Positions 53,529-62,510 are shown, numbered from the stretch's first letter. The stretch is 64,000 bases of DNA from Modestobacter versicolor (GCF_014195485.1 NZ_JACIBU010000001.1:3038001-3102000), one strand, 5' to 3'. Numbers and translations are program-made. Notes: generated by a model from the sequence alone, not told the origin.

Positions 53529-54269
53529 TCAGCCCGCGCCCAGCTCGACGGTCATCTGCACCTCGTAGCGGTCGCCCCGGTACGTCGACTCGGCGTGCTC
53601 CACCGGGCGGCCGCCGCTGTAGGAGACCCGGTCGAAGACGAGCACCGGCCGGCCGGCGGGCAGCCCGAGCACCATCGCGGTCTCCCGGTCGGCGTCGGCG
53701 GCCCGGACGGTCTGCTCGGCCCGGTCGATGGTGCAGCCGTAGCGCTCGTCGAGCAGCGTGTAGAGCGAGCCGGTGAGGTCCTGGGTGTCGAGGTCGGGCA
53801 GCAGGTCGGCGAGGTACCAGGCGTCGTCGATGGACATCGGCTGCCCGTCGGCCAGCCGCAGCCGCCGCACGTGCCAGGCCGGCGCGCCGGCCGGCAGCTC
53901 CAGCGCCCGGCGGGTCGCCGGCGGGGGCACCAGCCGCGCCACGGCGAGGACGGCGGTGCTCGGCTGCAGCCCCAGCCGGCGCATGTCGTCGGAGAAGGAG
54001 GCCAGGTGCAGCCGCGAGCGGGCGGCCCGCTCGGCGACGAAGGTGCCCTTGCCGCGCACCCGCACCAGCACGCCCTCGCTGACCAGCTGCCCGATCGCCT
54101 CGCGCACGGTGATCCGGCTGACGCCGTGCTCGACGCAGAGCTGGCGCTCGCCGGGCAGCGGTGCACCGGCGGGCAGCCGGGCCGCCAGCTCGGTGAGCCG
54201 GCCGCGCAGCTGCTCGTGCTTGGGCACCACCCCGTCGACGATCAGGGGTTCGGCGGACACGCCGGCCAT
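53529..54269 (-). CDS. dasR: GntR/HutC-family regulator, DasR-like
   Basis: 246 residues: winged HTH (PLPGERQLCVEHGVSRITVREAIGQLVSEGVLVRVRGKGTFVA, about 37-79) and a UTRA effector domain (RRLRLADGQPMSIDDAWYLADLLPDL; GRPVLVFDRVSY). DasR senses glucosamine-6-phosphate and represses chitin/GlcNAc genes in actinomycetes, and in Streptomyces also antibiotic clusters. It sits beside nagB, nagA and PTS genes and two dre-like sites, which supports the name, although I cannot exclude another UTRA paralogue. Confidence 0.87.
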   Translation of the reverse strand: MAGVSAEPLIVDGVVPKHEQLRGRLTELAARLPAGAPLPGERQLCVEHGVSRITVREAIGQLVSEGVLVRVRGKGTFVAERAARSRLHLASFSDDMRRLGLQPSTAVLAVARLVPPPATRRALELPAGAPAWHVRRLRLADGQPMSIDDAWYLADLLPDLDTQDLTGSLYTLLDERYGCTIDRAEQTVRAADADRETAMVLGLPAGRPVLVFDRVSYSGGRPVEHAESTYRGDRYEVQMTVELGAG

Positions 54270-54304
54270 GCTGCCAGTGCGCCCGCCGCCCGGCCGACGG
54301 ATGG

Positions 54305-55102
54305 TCACCACCCCTGGTCGGCCAGCTTGTGCCCGAGCACGTAGCGGTAGTGCGCGGCGCGGGCCAGCCGGCTGCCGGCCGCCTCGTCGACGACCAGCGT
54401 GACGTGCGGGTGCAGCTGCAGCACCGAACCCGGGCAGGACGCCGTCAGCGGCCCCTCGACCGCGGCGGCCACCGCCTCCGCCTTGCGCTCCCCCGTCGCC
54501 ACCAGCACCAGGTGCTGCGCGCCGAGGATGGTGCCCAGGCCCTGGGTGATCACGTGCCGCGGCACGGCCTCGACGTCGCCGCCGAAGAAGCGCGCGTTGT
54601 CGACCCGGGTCTGCTCGGTCAGCGTCTTGATCCGGGTGCGGCTGGCCAGCGACGAGCCCGGCTCGTTGAAGCCGAGGTGCCCGTTGGCACCGATGCCGAG
54701 CACCTGGACGGCGACCGGGCCGGCGGCCAGCAGCTGCTGCTCGTAGTCGCGGGCGGCCTGCAGCGGGTCGGCCGCCGACCCGTCGGGCCCGTGCACCACC
54801 GCCGGGTCCAGCCCGAGGGAGTCGGTGAGCTCCCGCCGGATCACCTCCCGGTAGGACTCCGGGTGCCCGGCCGGCAGCCCGACGTACTCGTCGAGCAGGA
54901 AGGCGTGCACCCCGGCGAAGGACAGGCCCTCGTCGCGGTGCCGGCGCAGCAGCTCGCGGTAGGCCAGCAGCGGCGACGAGCCGGTGGCCAGGCCCAGCAC
55001 CACCGGCCCGCCGCGGGCCAGCGCGGCCAGCACCGACCCGGCGACGGCGTCGGCGACCACCCGCCCGCAGTCCTGGGCGGTGGGCAGCAGGACGACCTCC
55101 AC
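54305..55102 (-). CDS. nagB: Glucosamine-6-phosphate deaminase
   Basis: 265 residues: phosphate loop LGLATGSSPLLAY (about 36-48), catalytic Asp in FLLDEYVGLP (about 67-76), GIGANGHLGFNEPGSS (about 133-148) with the catalytic His, and RHVITQGLGTIL. It converts GlcN-6-P to fructose-6-P and ammonia. GAGGAGAG precedes GTG 55102, which is 2 bp after nagA's stop, so nagA and nagB are co-transcribed from upstream. Confidence 0.95.
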   Translation of the reverse strand: MEVVLLPTAQDCGRVVADAVAGSVLAALARGGPVVLGLATGSSPLLAYRELLRRHRDEGLSFAGVHAFLLDEYVGLPAGHPESYREVIRRELTDSLGLDPAVVHGPDGSAADPLQAARDYEQQLLAAGPVAVQVLGIGANGHLGFNEPGSSLASRTRIKTLTEQTRVDNARFFGGDVEAVPRHVITQGLGTILGAQHLVLVATGERKAEAVAAAVEGPLTASCPGSVLQLHPHVTLVVDEAAGSRLARAAHYRYVLGHKLADQGW

Positions 55103-55104
55103 GG

Positions 55105-56262
55105 TCAGCTCTCCTCTCGGCGCACCCAGCGGCCGGCCCGGAGGACCCCCGTCGGGTGCAGTTCTCGGTCGGTGACGAGCACGTCGGCGCGGGCGCCGGG
55201 GGCGAGGTGGCCCACGTCGTCCCGGCCGAGCAGCCGGGCGGGGGTGCCGGACGCCGCGAGGACGGCGTCGGCCAGCGGCACACCCGCGGCCACGGTCTGC
55301 CGGACGACGTCCACCAGGCGCGCCGTCCCACCGGCGATCGCCCCGGGTCCGTCTCCGGTCACCAGCCGGGCGACGCCGCCGGCGACCTGCACCGGGAGCG
55401 CGCCGAGCTGGTAGCGGCCGTCGGCCACCCCGGCCGCGGCCATCGCATCGCTGACCAGGGCGACCTGCGCCGGGCCGACCAGGTCGAACACGGCGGCCAC
55501 GGTCTCCGGCGCCAGGTGCACGCCGTCGGCGATCAGCTCCAGCACGATCTCGCCCCGGGCGGCCGCGGCCAGGCAGGCGCCCACCGGGCCGGGGGCGCGG
55601 GACAGCAGCGGCGGCATGCCGTTGAACAGGTGGGTGGCCGACAGCCGGCCGTCGGGTGCGGCCGCGCGGACGGCGGCGGTGGTCTCCGCGGCGGAGGCGT
55701 CGGTGTGCCCGAAGCTCGGCAGCACGCCGTGCGCCCGCAGGACGGCGACGAGCTCCGCGGCGTGCGCGGTCTCCGGGGCGAGGGTCACCGAGACGACGAC
55801 GCCCGTCCCGACCAGCTCCTCGAGCAGCGCCGGGTCGCCGGGCACCAGCGCCGCGGGGTCCTGGGCACCGCACCGGGCAGCGGAGAGGAACGGGCCCTCC
55901 AGGTGCACGCCGGCCAGCTCGCCGGCCCGGACCAGCGGGGCCAGCAGCGCCAGCCGGTCGCGCAGCACCGCGGCCGGCGCGGAGACCAGGCTGGCGACCA
56001 GCGTCGTCGTCCCGTGCGCCCGGTGGTGCGCGGCCGCGGCGAGGACGCCGTCCAGGTCGTCGTCGGGGAAGCCGTGGCCCGCCGCGCCGTGGCAGTGCAC
56101 GTCGACCAGCCCGGGCAGCAGCAGCCGGTCCGGCGCGGGCGGTGGCAGCTCACCCCCGTGCCAGCCCGCCGCCGGGCCGGCGTAGGCGACCCGGTCGCCG
56201 ACGACGGTGACCACACCGTCGTCGACGACCGAGCCGCCGGTCACGAGCCGGCCCCGCAGCAC
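55105..56262 (-). CDS. nagA: N-acetylglucosamine-6-phosphate deacetylase
   Basis: 385 residues of the amidohydrolase superfamily: VDVHCHGAAGHGF (first His pair), GVHLEGPFLS (metal Glu), SFGHTDASA, THLFNGMPPL, and catalytic Asp in LVSDAMAAAG. It removes acetate from GlcNAc-6-P. GTG 56262 is the first usable start, 26 bp after the PTS gene; no clear SD, so translation may be coupled. Order on this strand is PTS IIC, nagA, nagB. Confidence 0.92.
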   Translation of the reverse strand: MLRGRLVTGGSVVDDGVVTVVGDRVAYAGPAAGWHGGELPPPAPDRLLLPGLVDVHCHGAAGHGFPDDDLDGVLAAAAHHRAHGTTTLVASLVSAPAAVLRDRLALLAPLVRAGELAGVHLEGPFLSAARCGAQDPAALVPGDPALLEELVGTGVVVSVTLAPETAHAAELVAVLRAHGVLPSFGHTDASAAETTAAVRAAAPDGRLSATHLFNGMPPLLSRAPGPVGACLAAAARGEIVLELIADGVHLAPETVAAVFDLVGPAQVALVSDAMAAAGVADGRYQLGALPVQVAGGVARLVTGDGPGAIAGGTARLVDVVRQTVAAGVPLADAVLAASGTPARLLGRDDVGHLAPGARADVLVTDRELHPTGVLRAGRWVRREES

Positions 56263-56288
56263 GGGGCCGGCGGGTGGGGGGACGTCGG

Positions 56289-57578
56289 TCAGGACCGGTC
56301 CCTGCCCTCGACCGTGCTGGTGGGGGCGACCGTCTCCGGCGTCGCGGCCGGGGCCGCGCCGTCGTCGGTGCTGCCCACCGTGGCGTCGGCGTCGTCCTCG
56401 CGACCCGGCGTCTTGAGGTTCCACCTCCGGATCACGAAGCGGAACAGCACGTAGTAGATCGCCGCGTAGACCAGGCCGATCGGGATGAGCCACAGCGGCT
56501 TGTCCGCCTGCCCGAAGTTCAGCAGGTAGTCGATCGCCCCGGCGGAGAAGGTGAACCCGTCGTGGATCCCGAGCGCGTTGGTCAGCGCCAGCGAGGTGCC
56601 GGTCAGCAGCGCGTGCACCAGGTACAGCGGCCAGGCCACGAAGAGGAAGGAGAACTCCAGCGGCTCGGTGATGCCGGTGAGGAAGGCGGTCAGCGCGGTC
56701 GACAGCATGATGCCGCCGACGATCTTCTTCTGGTCGGGCCGGGCCTCGTGCCAGATCGCGATCGCCGCGGCCGGCAGGGCGAACATCATGATCGGGAAGA
56801 AGCCGGTGGTGAAGATGCCCGCGGCGGGGTCGCCGGCGAAGAACCGGGAGATGTCGCCCTGGACGCCGTCGAACTCGCCGAGCTGGAACCACACGACGGT
56901 GTTGAGGATGTGGTGCAGGCCCAGCGGGATCAGCAGCCGGTTGACCGTGCCGAAGATGCCGCCGCCGACCACGCTGTTGCCCTCGACCGCCTCGCCCAGG
57001 TCGGTGAGCACGCTGTCGAAGGGCTTGTAGACGAAGGACATGACGACCGCGAGCAGCATCATGCTGACCGCGGTGATGATCGGGACGAACCGCCGGCCGC
57101 CGAAGAAGGCCAGGTAGGTGGGGAGCTTGATCCGGTAGTACCGCTGCCAGAGCATCGCGGTGAAGACGCCGACCAGGATGCCGCCGAGCACCCCGAAGTT
57201 GATCATCTCCTGCTCCTCGCCCTCGGCCGCGGCGCCCAGCACGATGGGGCTCATCGCCTCGAAGACCTCGGACAGCACCAGGTAGCCGACGACGGCGGCC
57301 AGCGCGGTGGAGCCGTCGGCCTTCTTCGCCCAGCCGATCGCGATGCCCACGGCGAAGATCAGCGGCAGGTTGCCGAACAGGGCGTTGCCGGCCGCGGCGA
57401 GCACGGCGGCCACGTCCTCCGTCGACGACCAGCGGCCGAGCATGTCGGCCTGGCCGAGGCGGAGCAGCAGGCCGGCCGCAGGCAGGGCGGCGATGGGCAG
57501 CATGAGGCTGCGGCCCAGGCGCTGGAGGCCGGCGAGACCTCGACGCTCCTTGGGCGGTGCGGCGGTGAGGGCGGTCAT
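56289..57578 (-). CDS. nagE: PTS permease IIC, N-acetylglucosamine type
   Basis: 429-residue membrane protein of the glucose/GlcNAc IIC family: RLGRSLMLPIAALPAAGLLLRLG start, about ten hydrophobic segments, KLPTYLAFFGGRRFVPI (about 150-166), GLHHILNTVVWFQ and GITEPLEFSFLF (substrate-site motif). It lacks fused IIB and IIA domains, which are encoded divergently at 57816-58522, as in Streptomyces NagE2/NagF/Crr. Upstream of nagA and nagB, so uptake and breakdown are co-regulated. GAGGAG precedes ATG 57578. Confidence 0.93.
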   Translation of the reverse strand: MTALTAAPPKERRGLAGLQRLGRSLMLPIAALPAAGLLLRLGQADMLGRWSSTEDVAAVLAAAGNALFGNLPLIFAVGIAIGWAKKADGSTALAAVVGYLVLSEVFEAMSPIVLGAAAEGEEQEMINFGVLGGILVGVFTAMLWQRYYRIKLPTYLAFFGGRRFVPIITAVSMMLLAVVMSFVYKPFDSVLTDLGEAVEGNSVVGGGIFGTVNRLLIPLGLHHILNTVVWFQLGEFDGVQGDISRFFAGDPAAGIFTTGFFPIMMFALPAAAIAIWHEARPDQKKIVGGIMLSTALTAFLTGITEPLEFSFLFVAWPLYLVHALLTGTSLALTNALGIHDGFTFSAGAIDYLLNFGQADKPLWLIPIGLVYAAIYYVLFRFVIRRWNLKTPGREDDADATVGSTDDGAAPAATPETVAPTSTVEGRDRS

Positions 57579-57672
57579 GGAGCGGTCTCCTCGTGGAGTG
57601 CGCGGACTGGTGACGTGCCTGCGGGGACTGCGTTCACCGGCCATTCCCTCGGACGCCCACCAACCGGTACCG

Positions 57673-57688
57673 TCCGGTCATGACCAGT
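57673..57688. promoter_or_regulatory. dre-like site 1 (DasR)
   Basis: TCCGGTCATGACCAGT agrees with the DasR-responsive element ACTGGTCTAGACCAGT at 12 of 16 positions, with a perfect GGTCATGACC core, 95 bp upstream of the IIC gene. Confidence 0.6.
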
Positions 57689-57763
57689 TGACCGGGGAGG
57701 ATGGCGGGCACGACCGTTGCCTGTCAACACCCTGGACGCGAGCCGGTCCGGTGCCGTACCTCT

Positions 57764-57779
57764 ACGACTCCAGACCAGC
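57764..57779. promoter_or_regulatory. dre-like site 2 (DasR)
   Basis: ACGACTCCAGACCAGC matches the right half of the dre consensus (AGACCAG) but only half of the left arm; 36 bp upstream of the IIB gene. Weaker than site 1. Confidence 0.45.
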
Positions 57780-57815
57780 TGACCGCGGCCGTCGCGCCGC
57801 CGGGAGGAGCACTCC

Positions 57816-58046
57816 GTGGGCAAGGCAGAGCAGATCGTCGCCGGACTCGGCGGCGCGGCCAACATCGACGACGTCGAGGGCTGCATCACCCGGCTGCGGA
57901 CCGAGGTCAAGGACCCGTCGCTGGTCGACCAGGCCGCGCTGAAGAAGGCCGGCGCGCACGGCGTGCTGGTCGCCGGGAAGATCGTCCAGGTCGTCGTCGG
58001 GCCGGAGGCGGACATGCTGGCCGACGACGTGAACGACCTGCTGTGA
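57816..58046 (+). CDS. nagF: PTS IIB component, GlcNAc/glucose type
   Basis: 76-residue stand-alone IIB domain. The phosphorylated Cys is in DVEGCITRLRTEV (about residues 18-30, Cys near 23). GGGAGGAG precedes GTG 57816. Its stop overlaps the IIA start (GTGA). It passes phosphate from IIA to the sugar in IIC. Divergent from the IIC gene across two dre-like sites. Confidence 0.93.
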   Translation: MGKAEQIVAGLGGAANIDDVEGCITRLRTEVKDPSLVDQAALKKAGAHGVLVAGKIVQVVVGPEADMLADDVNDLL

Positions 58047-58522
58047 CGCCGCCGCTCGTCGTCACCGCACCGCTGCCGGGCACCGTCCTGGCGATCACCG
58101 ACGTGCCCGACCCGGTGTTCGCCGCCTCGATGGTGGGGGCGGGCGTGGGGATCGAGCCAGCACCCGACGCGGGCCTGGTCGACGTCGTCGCACCGGTGAC
58201 CGGGCGGCTGCTCAAGGTGCACCCGCACGCGTTCATCGTGCTCACCCCGGAGGGCCGCGGGGTGCTGGTGCACGTGGGCATCGACACCGTGCGGCTGGAC
58301 GGGGCGCCGTTCACCCTGCACGTCACCGAGGGCGACGACGTCGCGGCCGGCGACCGGGTGGTGACCGTCGACGTGGCCGCGGTGCGCGCAGCCGGCATGT
58401 CGCCGGTCAGCCCGGTGGTGGTGATGGACGCGGCCGCGGACACCATGCCCCCGGTCGGTGCGGGCGCGACGGTGGCCGCGGGTGACGCCTTGTTCGAGTG
58501 GCCGGTAGCGTCGGTTGGGTGA
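58043..58522 (+). CDS. crr: PTS IIA component (Crr-like)
   Basis: 159 residues of the glucose-type IIA fold: APLPGTVLAITDVPDPVFAASMVGAGVGIEP, then HAFIVLTPEGRGVLVHVGIDTVRLDG, where the phosphorylated His is in LVHVGIDTV (about 75-83). Many actinomycetes have a single Crr serving several permeases. GTG 58043 is in the IIB stop; its own stop overlaps the thioesterase start, so three genes are coupled. Confidence 0.93.
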   Translation: MTPPLVVTAPLPGTVLAITDVPDPVFAASMVGAGVGIEPAPDAGLVDVVAPVTGRLLKVHPHAFIVLTPEGRGVLVHVGIDTVRLDGAPFTLHVTEGDDVAAGDRVVTVDVAAVRAAGMSPVSPVVVMDAAADTMPPVGAGATVAAGDALFEWPVASVG

Positions 58523-59034
58523 TCGAACCGACCCGCGAACGCACGTACACCTGGGGCGACCCGTCGCTGAGCGCGGAGGCGGCCCGGACGTCGGCCGGTC
58601 TCGAGGTGCTCCAGGCGATGGCGGCCGGTGAGCTGCCCGCCCCGCCGGTGATCGCCACGCTCGGCTTCACGATGGACTCCGCGGAGCGGGGGCGCGTGCA
58701 GTTCTCCTTCGAGCCGGCCGAGTACCACTACAACCCGATCGGCTCGGTGCACGGCGGCGTGTACGCCACGCTGCTGGACTCGGCGACCGGCTGCGCGGTG
58801 CACTCGGCGCTGCCGGCCGGCGTGGGCTACACCAGCCTGGACCTGACGGTGAAGTTCCTGCGCCCGATCACCGTGGACACCGGGCGGGTGCGCTGCATCG
58901 GCACGGTCACCCACCTCGGCGGCCGCACGGCGCTCGCCGAGGCGCAGCTGCTCGACGGCGCCGACCGGCTGCTCGGCACGGCGGTCAGCAGCATCCTGGT
59001 CATCCGCCCGCAGCCCGGGGCCGCGGTCAGCTGA
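58519..59034 (+). CDS. PaaI-type hotdog thioesterase
   Basis: 171 residues with a hotdog fold: YHYNPIGSVHGGVYATLLDSATGCAVHSALPAG carries the HGG turn and catalytic Asp, then VGYTSLDLTVKFLRPI. It hydrolyses acyl- or aryl-CoA thioesters. GTG 58519 overlaps the IIA stop, an odd coupling with a sugar PTS; it may simply share the transcript. Its 3' end overlaps the convergent MBL gene by 8 bp. Confidence 0.88.
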   Translation: MIEPTRERTYTWGDPSLSAEAARTSAGLEVLQAMAAGELPAPPVIATLGFTMDSAERGRVQFSFEPAEYHYNPIGSVHGGVYATLLDSATGCAVHSALPAGVGYTSLDLTVKFLRPITVDTGRVRCIGTVTHLGGRTALAEAQLLDGADRLLGTAVSSILVIRPQPGAAVS

Positions 59035-59794
59035 CGACGGTGCGCACCCCCGGCGCGGCCTCGACCAGCCGGTCGGCGAGCCCCGCGGCGGTCAGCGCGG
59101 CCCGGACGTCGTCCCGGTCCTCGCTGAAGTGCGCCCACGAGTCGCAGTGGACGACGACCACCCGGCCGGCGTCCAGCCGCTGGACCGCCTCCGCCACGTC
59201 CGCGCCGGTCAGGGTGAGCGGCGCACCGTCGAACAGCGCGGTGCGGGCGGCCCCGGCGAAGAGCACGGCCACGTCGACCTGCGGGAACGCGGCCCGCACC
59301 TCGTCCACGCAGTCCAGCGACGCGTTGTCGCCGCTGACGTAGACCGTCGGCAGGCCGTCGCCGTGCAGCACGAAGCCGGTGACCGGGCCGGTGAGCCGCT
59401 CGGCTCCCGGCGGGCCGTGCTCGGCGCGCGCGCCGGTGACCTGCAGCGGGCCCAGCGGCACCGTCTCGCCGGTGCGGAGGGCGCGCGCCGCGCCACCCAG
59501 CCGCTCGGCAGCCGCCTCGGTGGTGAGCACCAGCGGTGCGTCGGCGAGGGCGGCCCGGCCGGCGGTGTCGAGGTTGTCCGGGTGCTGGTCGTGGCTGAGC
59601 AGGACGGCGTCGACCGGTCCGACGTCGGCGGCCGAGAGCGCCGCCGGCGCGGTCTTGGTCAGCGACCGGCCGCCGCCGAGCGGGTACTCACCCGGCGGGT
59701 CGAACGTCGGGTCGACCAGCAGGCGCAGCGCCCCCAGCTCGAGCAGGGCGGTGGGCCCGCCGGTCAGCGTGACGGCGAGGACGTTGATGGCCAC
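59027..59794 (-). CDS. MBL-fold metallohydrolase (UlaG-like)
   Basis: 255 residues. Metal motif LLSHDQHPDNLD (HxxxxDxxD-like variant of HxHxDH; first His then Asp, about 66-77), later YVSGDNASLD with the bridging Asp, and VVVHCDSWAHFSED near the C-terminus. The second His of the usual HxHxDH is replaced by Gln in this motif (HDQHPDN), as in some UlaG/RomA-like proteins. Substrate unknown. Start GTG 59794. Confidence 0.82.
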   Translation of the reverse strand: MAINVLAVTLTGGPTALLELGALRLLVDPTFDPPGEYPLGGGRSLTKTAPAALSAADVGPVDAVLLSHDQHPDNLDTAGRAALADAPLVLTTEAAAERLGGAARALRTGETVPLGPLQVTGARAEHGPPGAERLTGPVTGFVLHGDGLPTVYVSGDNASLDCVDEVRAAFPQVDVAVLFAGAARTALFDGAPLTLTGADVAEAVQRLDAGRVVVVHCDSWAHFSEDRDDVRAALTAAGLADRLVEAAPGVRTVVS

Positions 59795-59806
59795 CCCGCC
59801 ACCGTG

Positions 59807-60319
59807 TCACGCCGGGACGGACACCCCGATGCCGCCCTTGGTCTGCGCGCCGTAGCGGGTGATCTCGGCCTCCAGGTCCAGCGGCCGCGTGGTGGCGCCC
59901 TGGGCCTCGACGTCCGGGGTGATCAGGGCGGCGGGCAGCAGCCAGGAGACCTCGAACTCGATGCCGTCGGGGTCGCGGGCGTAGAGCGCCTTGGTGGTGG
60001 CGTGGTCCGACGCCCCGGCGAGCGCACCGGCCTCGGCGAGCGCCCCGCGGATGCGGGCCAGCTCGGCCAGGGTGTCGACCTCCCAGGCCAGGTGGTACAG
60101 CCCGACGGTGCTCCGCCCGGCGCCCGAGGGCCCGGCGGCCGCACCCACCGCGAACAGGCCCAGGTCGTGGTCGTTGGTCGACCCCTCCGCCTGCAGGAAC
60201 ACCGCCCGGCCGGGCATCTCGACCTTCACCCGGAAGCCGAGGACGTCGCGGTAGAAGGCGGCGCTGCGGTCGACGTCGCGGACGAAGAGGACGGCGTGGT
60301 TGAGGCGCTGGACGGGCAC
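59807..60319 (-). CDS. VOC-family dioxygenase-like protein
   Basis: 170 residues: LNHAVLFVRDVDRSAAFYRDVLGF (His ligand), LYHLAWEVDTLAELARIRGAL (His ligand) and DPDGIEFEVSWLLP (Glu ligand). This is the arrangement of extradiol dioxygenase and glyoxalase folds with an intact metal site. GTG 60319 follows GGAG. A perfect 18 bp palindrome 46 bp upstream implies control by a dedicated regulator, which is not in the window's immediate vicinity. Confidence 0.87.
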   Translation of the reverse strand: MPVQRLNHAVLFVRDVDRSAAFYRDVLGFRVKVEMPGRAVFLQAEGSTNDHDLGLFAVGAAAGPSGAGRSTVGLYHLAWEVDTLAELARIRGALAEAGALAGASDHATTKALYARDPDGIEFEVSWLLPAALITPDVEAQGATTRPLDLEAEITRYGAQTKGGIGVSVPA

Positions 60320-60364
60320 GGTGCACTCCTGCTGTTCGGTGGGGACCACCAGTCTCCCCCCAGT

Positions 60365-60382
60365 TACTTGATAGTTCAAGTA
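60365..60382. promoter_or_regulatory. Perfect 7-4-7 palindrome, operator of VOC gene
   Basis: TACTTGA-TAGT-TCAAGTA, strikingly AT-rich for this genome, between clpP and the VOC gene and upstream of the latter. Size and arms suit a MarR- or HxlR-type dimer. Confidence 0.65.
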
Positions 60383-60416
60383 CCTGTCGCACGAGTGCCC
60401 CGGCCCGCCTCCGCGG

Positions 60417-61019
60417 TCAGCCCACGCCGAACGGCATGCGGCCCTCCGGCAGCGCGGACGCGTCGGTGAGCACCGAGTCGACGAGGCCGTAGCCCACCGC
60501 CTCGGCCGGGGTGAACCAGCGGTCCCGGTCGGAGTCGCGCTCGATCTGCTCGACGCTCTGCCCGGAGTGCGCTGCCTGGAGCTCGTTGAGCTGCCGCTTC
60601 ATCTTGCCCAGCATGTCGGCCTGGATGGTGATGTCGGCAGCGGTGCCGCCCAGCCCGGCCGACGGCTGGTGCATCATGATCCGCGCGTGCGGCAGGGCGA
60701 ACCGCTTTCCCGGCGTGCCGGCGCTCAGCAGGAACTGGCCCATCGACGCGGCCATGCCCATCGCGTAGGTGGCGACGTCGCAGTCGACGAACTGCATCGT
60801 GTCGTACAGCGCCATCCCGGCCGTGACGCCGCCGCCGGGTGAGTTGACGTAGAGGTGGATGTCCCGCCGCGGGTCCTCGGCGGAGAGCAGCAGCATCTGG
60901 GCGGCGAGCTGGTTGGCGATCACGTCGTCGACCTCGCGGCCGAGGAAGACGATCCGCTCGCGCAGCAGCCGCTCGTAGACGGCGTCGCCCAGGGTGGCGG
61001 TGGTGCTCGGGGTGGTCAT
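60417..61019 (-). CDS. clpP: ATP-dependent Clp protease proteolytic subunit
   Basis: 200-residue ClpP: catalytic Ser in GMAASMGQFLL (about 92-102), His in MMHQPSAG (about 120-127) and Asp in RDSDRDRWFTPAEA (about 165-178). Forms the tetradecameric chamber with ClpX or ClpC. It is alone here, without the usual clpP1-clpP2-clpX neighbours, so it is likely an extra paralogue. GGAGAGG precedes ATG 61019. Confidence 0.93.
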   Translation of the reverse strand: MTTPSTTATLGDAVYERLLRERIVFLGREVDDVIANQLAAQMLLLSAEDPRRDIHLYVNSPGGGVTAGMALYDTMQFVDCDVATYAMGMAASMGQFLLSAGTPGKRFALPHARIMMHQPSAGLGGTAADITIQADMLGKMKRQLNELQAAHSGQSVEQIERDSDRDRWFTPAEAVGYGLVDSVLTDASALPEGRMPFGVG

Positions 61020-61183
61020 CGGGGCAGTTCCTCTCCGGCAGTGGAATGGACGACGCCAGCCAATCCGGGCGCGCCGGGAAAAGCGACACCGGAATGGCAC
61101 ATTGCGCTCTCCGCGCAGTTCTTCTGCTGTCAGGGAAATGGTCTGGACGGCGTCCGGGTCCGGCTGCGTGGTCTGATGGCGCG

Positions 61184-61792
61184 GTGACCGAACCACCCGC
61201 CGTCCGGGTCGCCACCCGCGCCGACGTCCCCCGGATCGCGGCGACCCTGGCGGCCGCCTACCCCGACTACCGGTGGACCTCCTGGGCGCTGCCCGAGGAC
61301 GGCCGGGCGCAACGGCTGTCGCGCTGGGCCGAGCTGTGGGGCGGGCTGGTGCCGGTGCTCGCCGGGACGGCATGGGTGACCGACGACGTGAGCTCGGTGG
61401 CGGCCTGGACCGCCCCCGACGCCGAGCCGCACGCCGCTGACCTGCAGGCGGTCATCGACCGGGACCTGCCGCGGGTGTTCGGGGCCCGCCAGCCGGTCGT
61501 GCTCGCCAGCGAGCGGCTGGGCGCCCTGGGCCGCCCCGACGAGCCGCACTGGTGGCTGCACGCGGTGGGCACCCGGCCGGCCAGCCGGCACGCCGGCCTC
61601 GGGGCAGCCGTGCTGCAGCCGGTGATCGAGCGGTGCGACGCCGAGGGGGTGCCGGCCGCGGCGACGGTCTACACCTCCACCGTCGTCCGCTGGCTGCAGC
61701 GCTCCGGGTTCGCCGTCACGCACAACACCCGGACCGCGGTCGACCACGAGCTGCCGATCTGGACCCTGGTCCGCCAGCCGAAGCGGAGTTGA
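61184..61792 (+). CDS. GNAT-family N-acetyltransferase
   Basis: 202 residues: [35 protein letters not shown] start, [37 protein letters not shown] carries the acetyl-CoA loop (RHAGLG), then [16 protein letters not shown]. Substrate unknown. GTG 61184 is the first start at the domain. Divergent from clpP. Confidence 0.87.
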   Translation: MTEPPAVRVATRADVPRIAATLAAAYPDYRWTSWALPEDGRAQRLSRWAELWGGLVPVLAGTAWVTDDVSSVAAWTAPDAEPHAADLQAVIDRDLPRVFGARQPVVLASERLGALGRPDEPHWWLHAVGTRPASRHAGLGAAVLQPVIERCDAEGVPAAATVYTSTVVRWLQRSGFAVTHNTRTAVDHELPIWTLVRQPKRS

Positions 61793-61877
61793 CCCGCAGG
61801 GGCCACGGCTCGGCACGGGGGTGACGTCCGGGCCGGGGATGACCACGCCGTCCGCACACCGCGACGGAGGAGACCCC

Positions 61878-62504
61878 GTGCCCGAGTACACCCTGCCCGA
61901 CCTGCCCTACGACCACAGCGCGCTCGAGCCGCACATCAGCGGCCGGATCATGCAACTGCACCACGACAAGCACCACCAGACCTACGTCACCGGTGCCAAC
62001 ACCGCGCTGGAGAAGCTGGCCGAGGCGCGGGCCACGGGGAACTTCGACACGGTCAACCAGCAGGAGAAGAACCTCGCGTTCAACCTCGCCGGCCACGTCA
62101 ACCACTCGGTGTTCTGGCCGAACATGACCCCCGACGGCGCCGGCCGCCCCGAGGGCGAGGTCGCCGCCGCCATCGACGACCAGTTCGGCGGGTTCGACGG
62201 GTTCCAGGGGCACTTCACGGCCACCGCGCTGGGCGTGCAGGGGTCCGGCTGGGCGGCGCTGACCTGGGACTCGGTGGGCCAGAAGCTGCTGGTCAACCAG
62301 TTCTACGACCACCAGGGCAACCTCGCGGCGGGGCTGGTGCCGCTGCTGCTGCTCGACATGTGGGAGCACTCGTTCTACCTGGACTACCAGAACGTGAAGG
62401 CCGACTACGTGACGGCGTGGTGGAACGTCGTCAACTGGGCCGACGTCGAGCAGCGCCTGGCCCGGGCCCGGACGGCGACCAGCGGGCTGATCGTCCCGGC
62501 GTGA
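61878..62504 (+). CDS. sodA: Superoxide dismutase, Mn/Fe type
   Basis: 208 residues: [19 protein letters not shown] start, metal ligands His in [11 protein letters not shown] (about 27-37), His in GHVNHSVFW (about 73-81), Asp and His in [12 protein letters not shown] (about 164-175). Cytosolic. Which metal is used is not decided by eye, but the Nramp Mn transporter next door suggests manganese. GGAGGAG precedes GTG 61878. Confidence 0.96.
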   Translation: MPEYTLPDLPYDHSALEPHISGRIMQLHHDKHHQTYVTGANTALEKLAEARATGNFDTVNQQEKNLAFNLAGHVNHSVFWPNMTPDGAGRPEGEVAAAIDDQFGGFDGFQGHFTATALGVQGSGWAALTWDSVGQKLLVNQFYDHQGNLAAGLVPLLLLDMWEHSFYLDYQNVKADYVTAWWNVVNWADVEQRLARARTATSGLIVPA

Positions 62505-62510
62505 AGTGAG

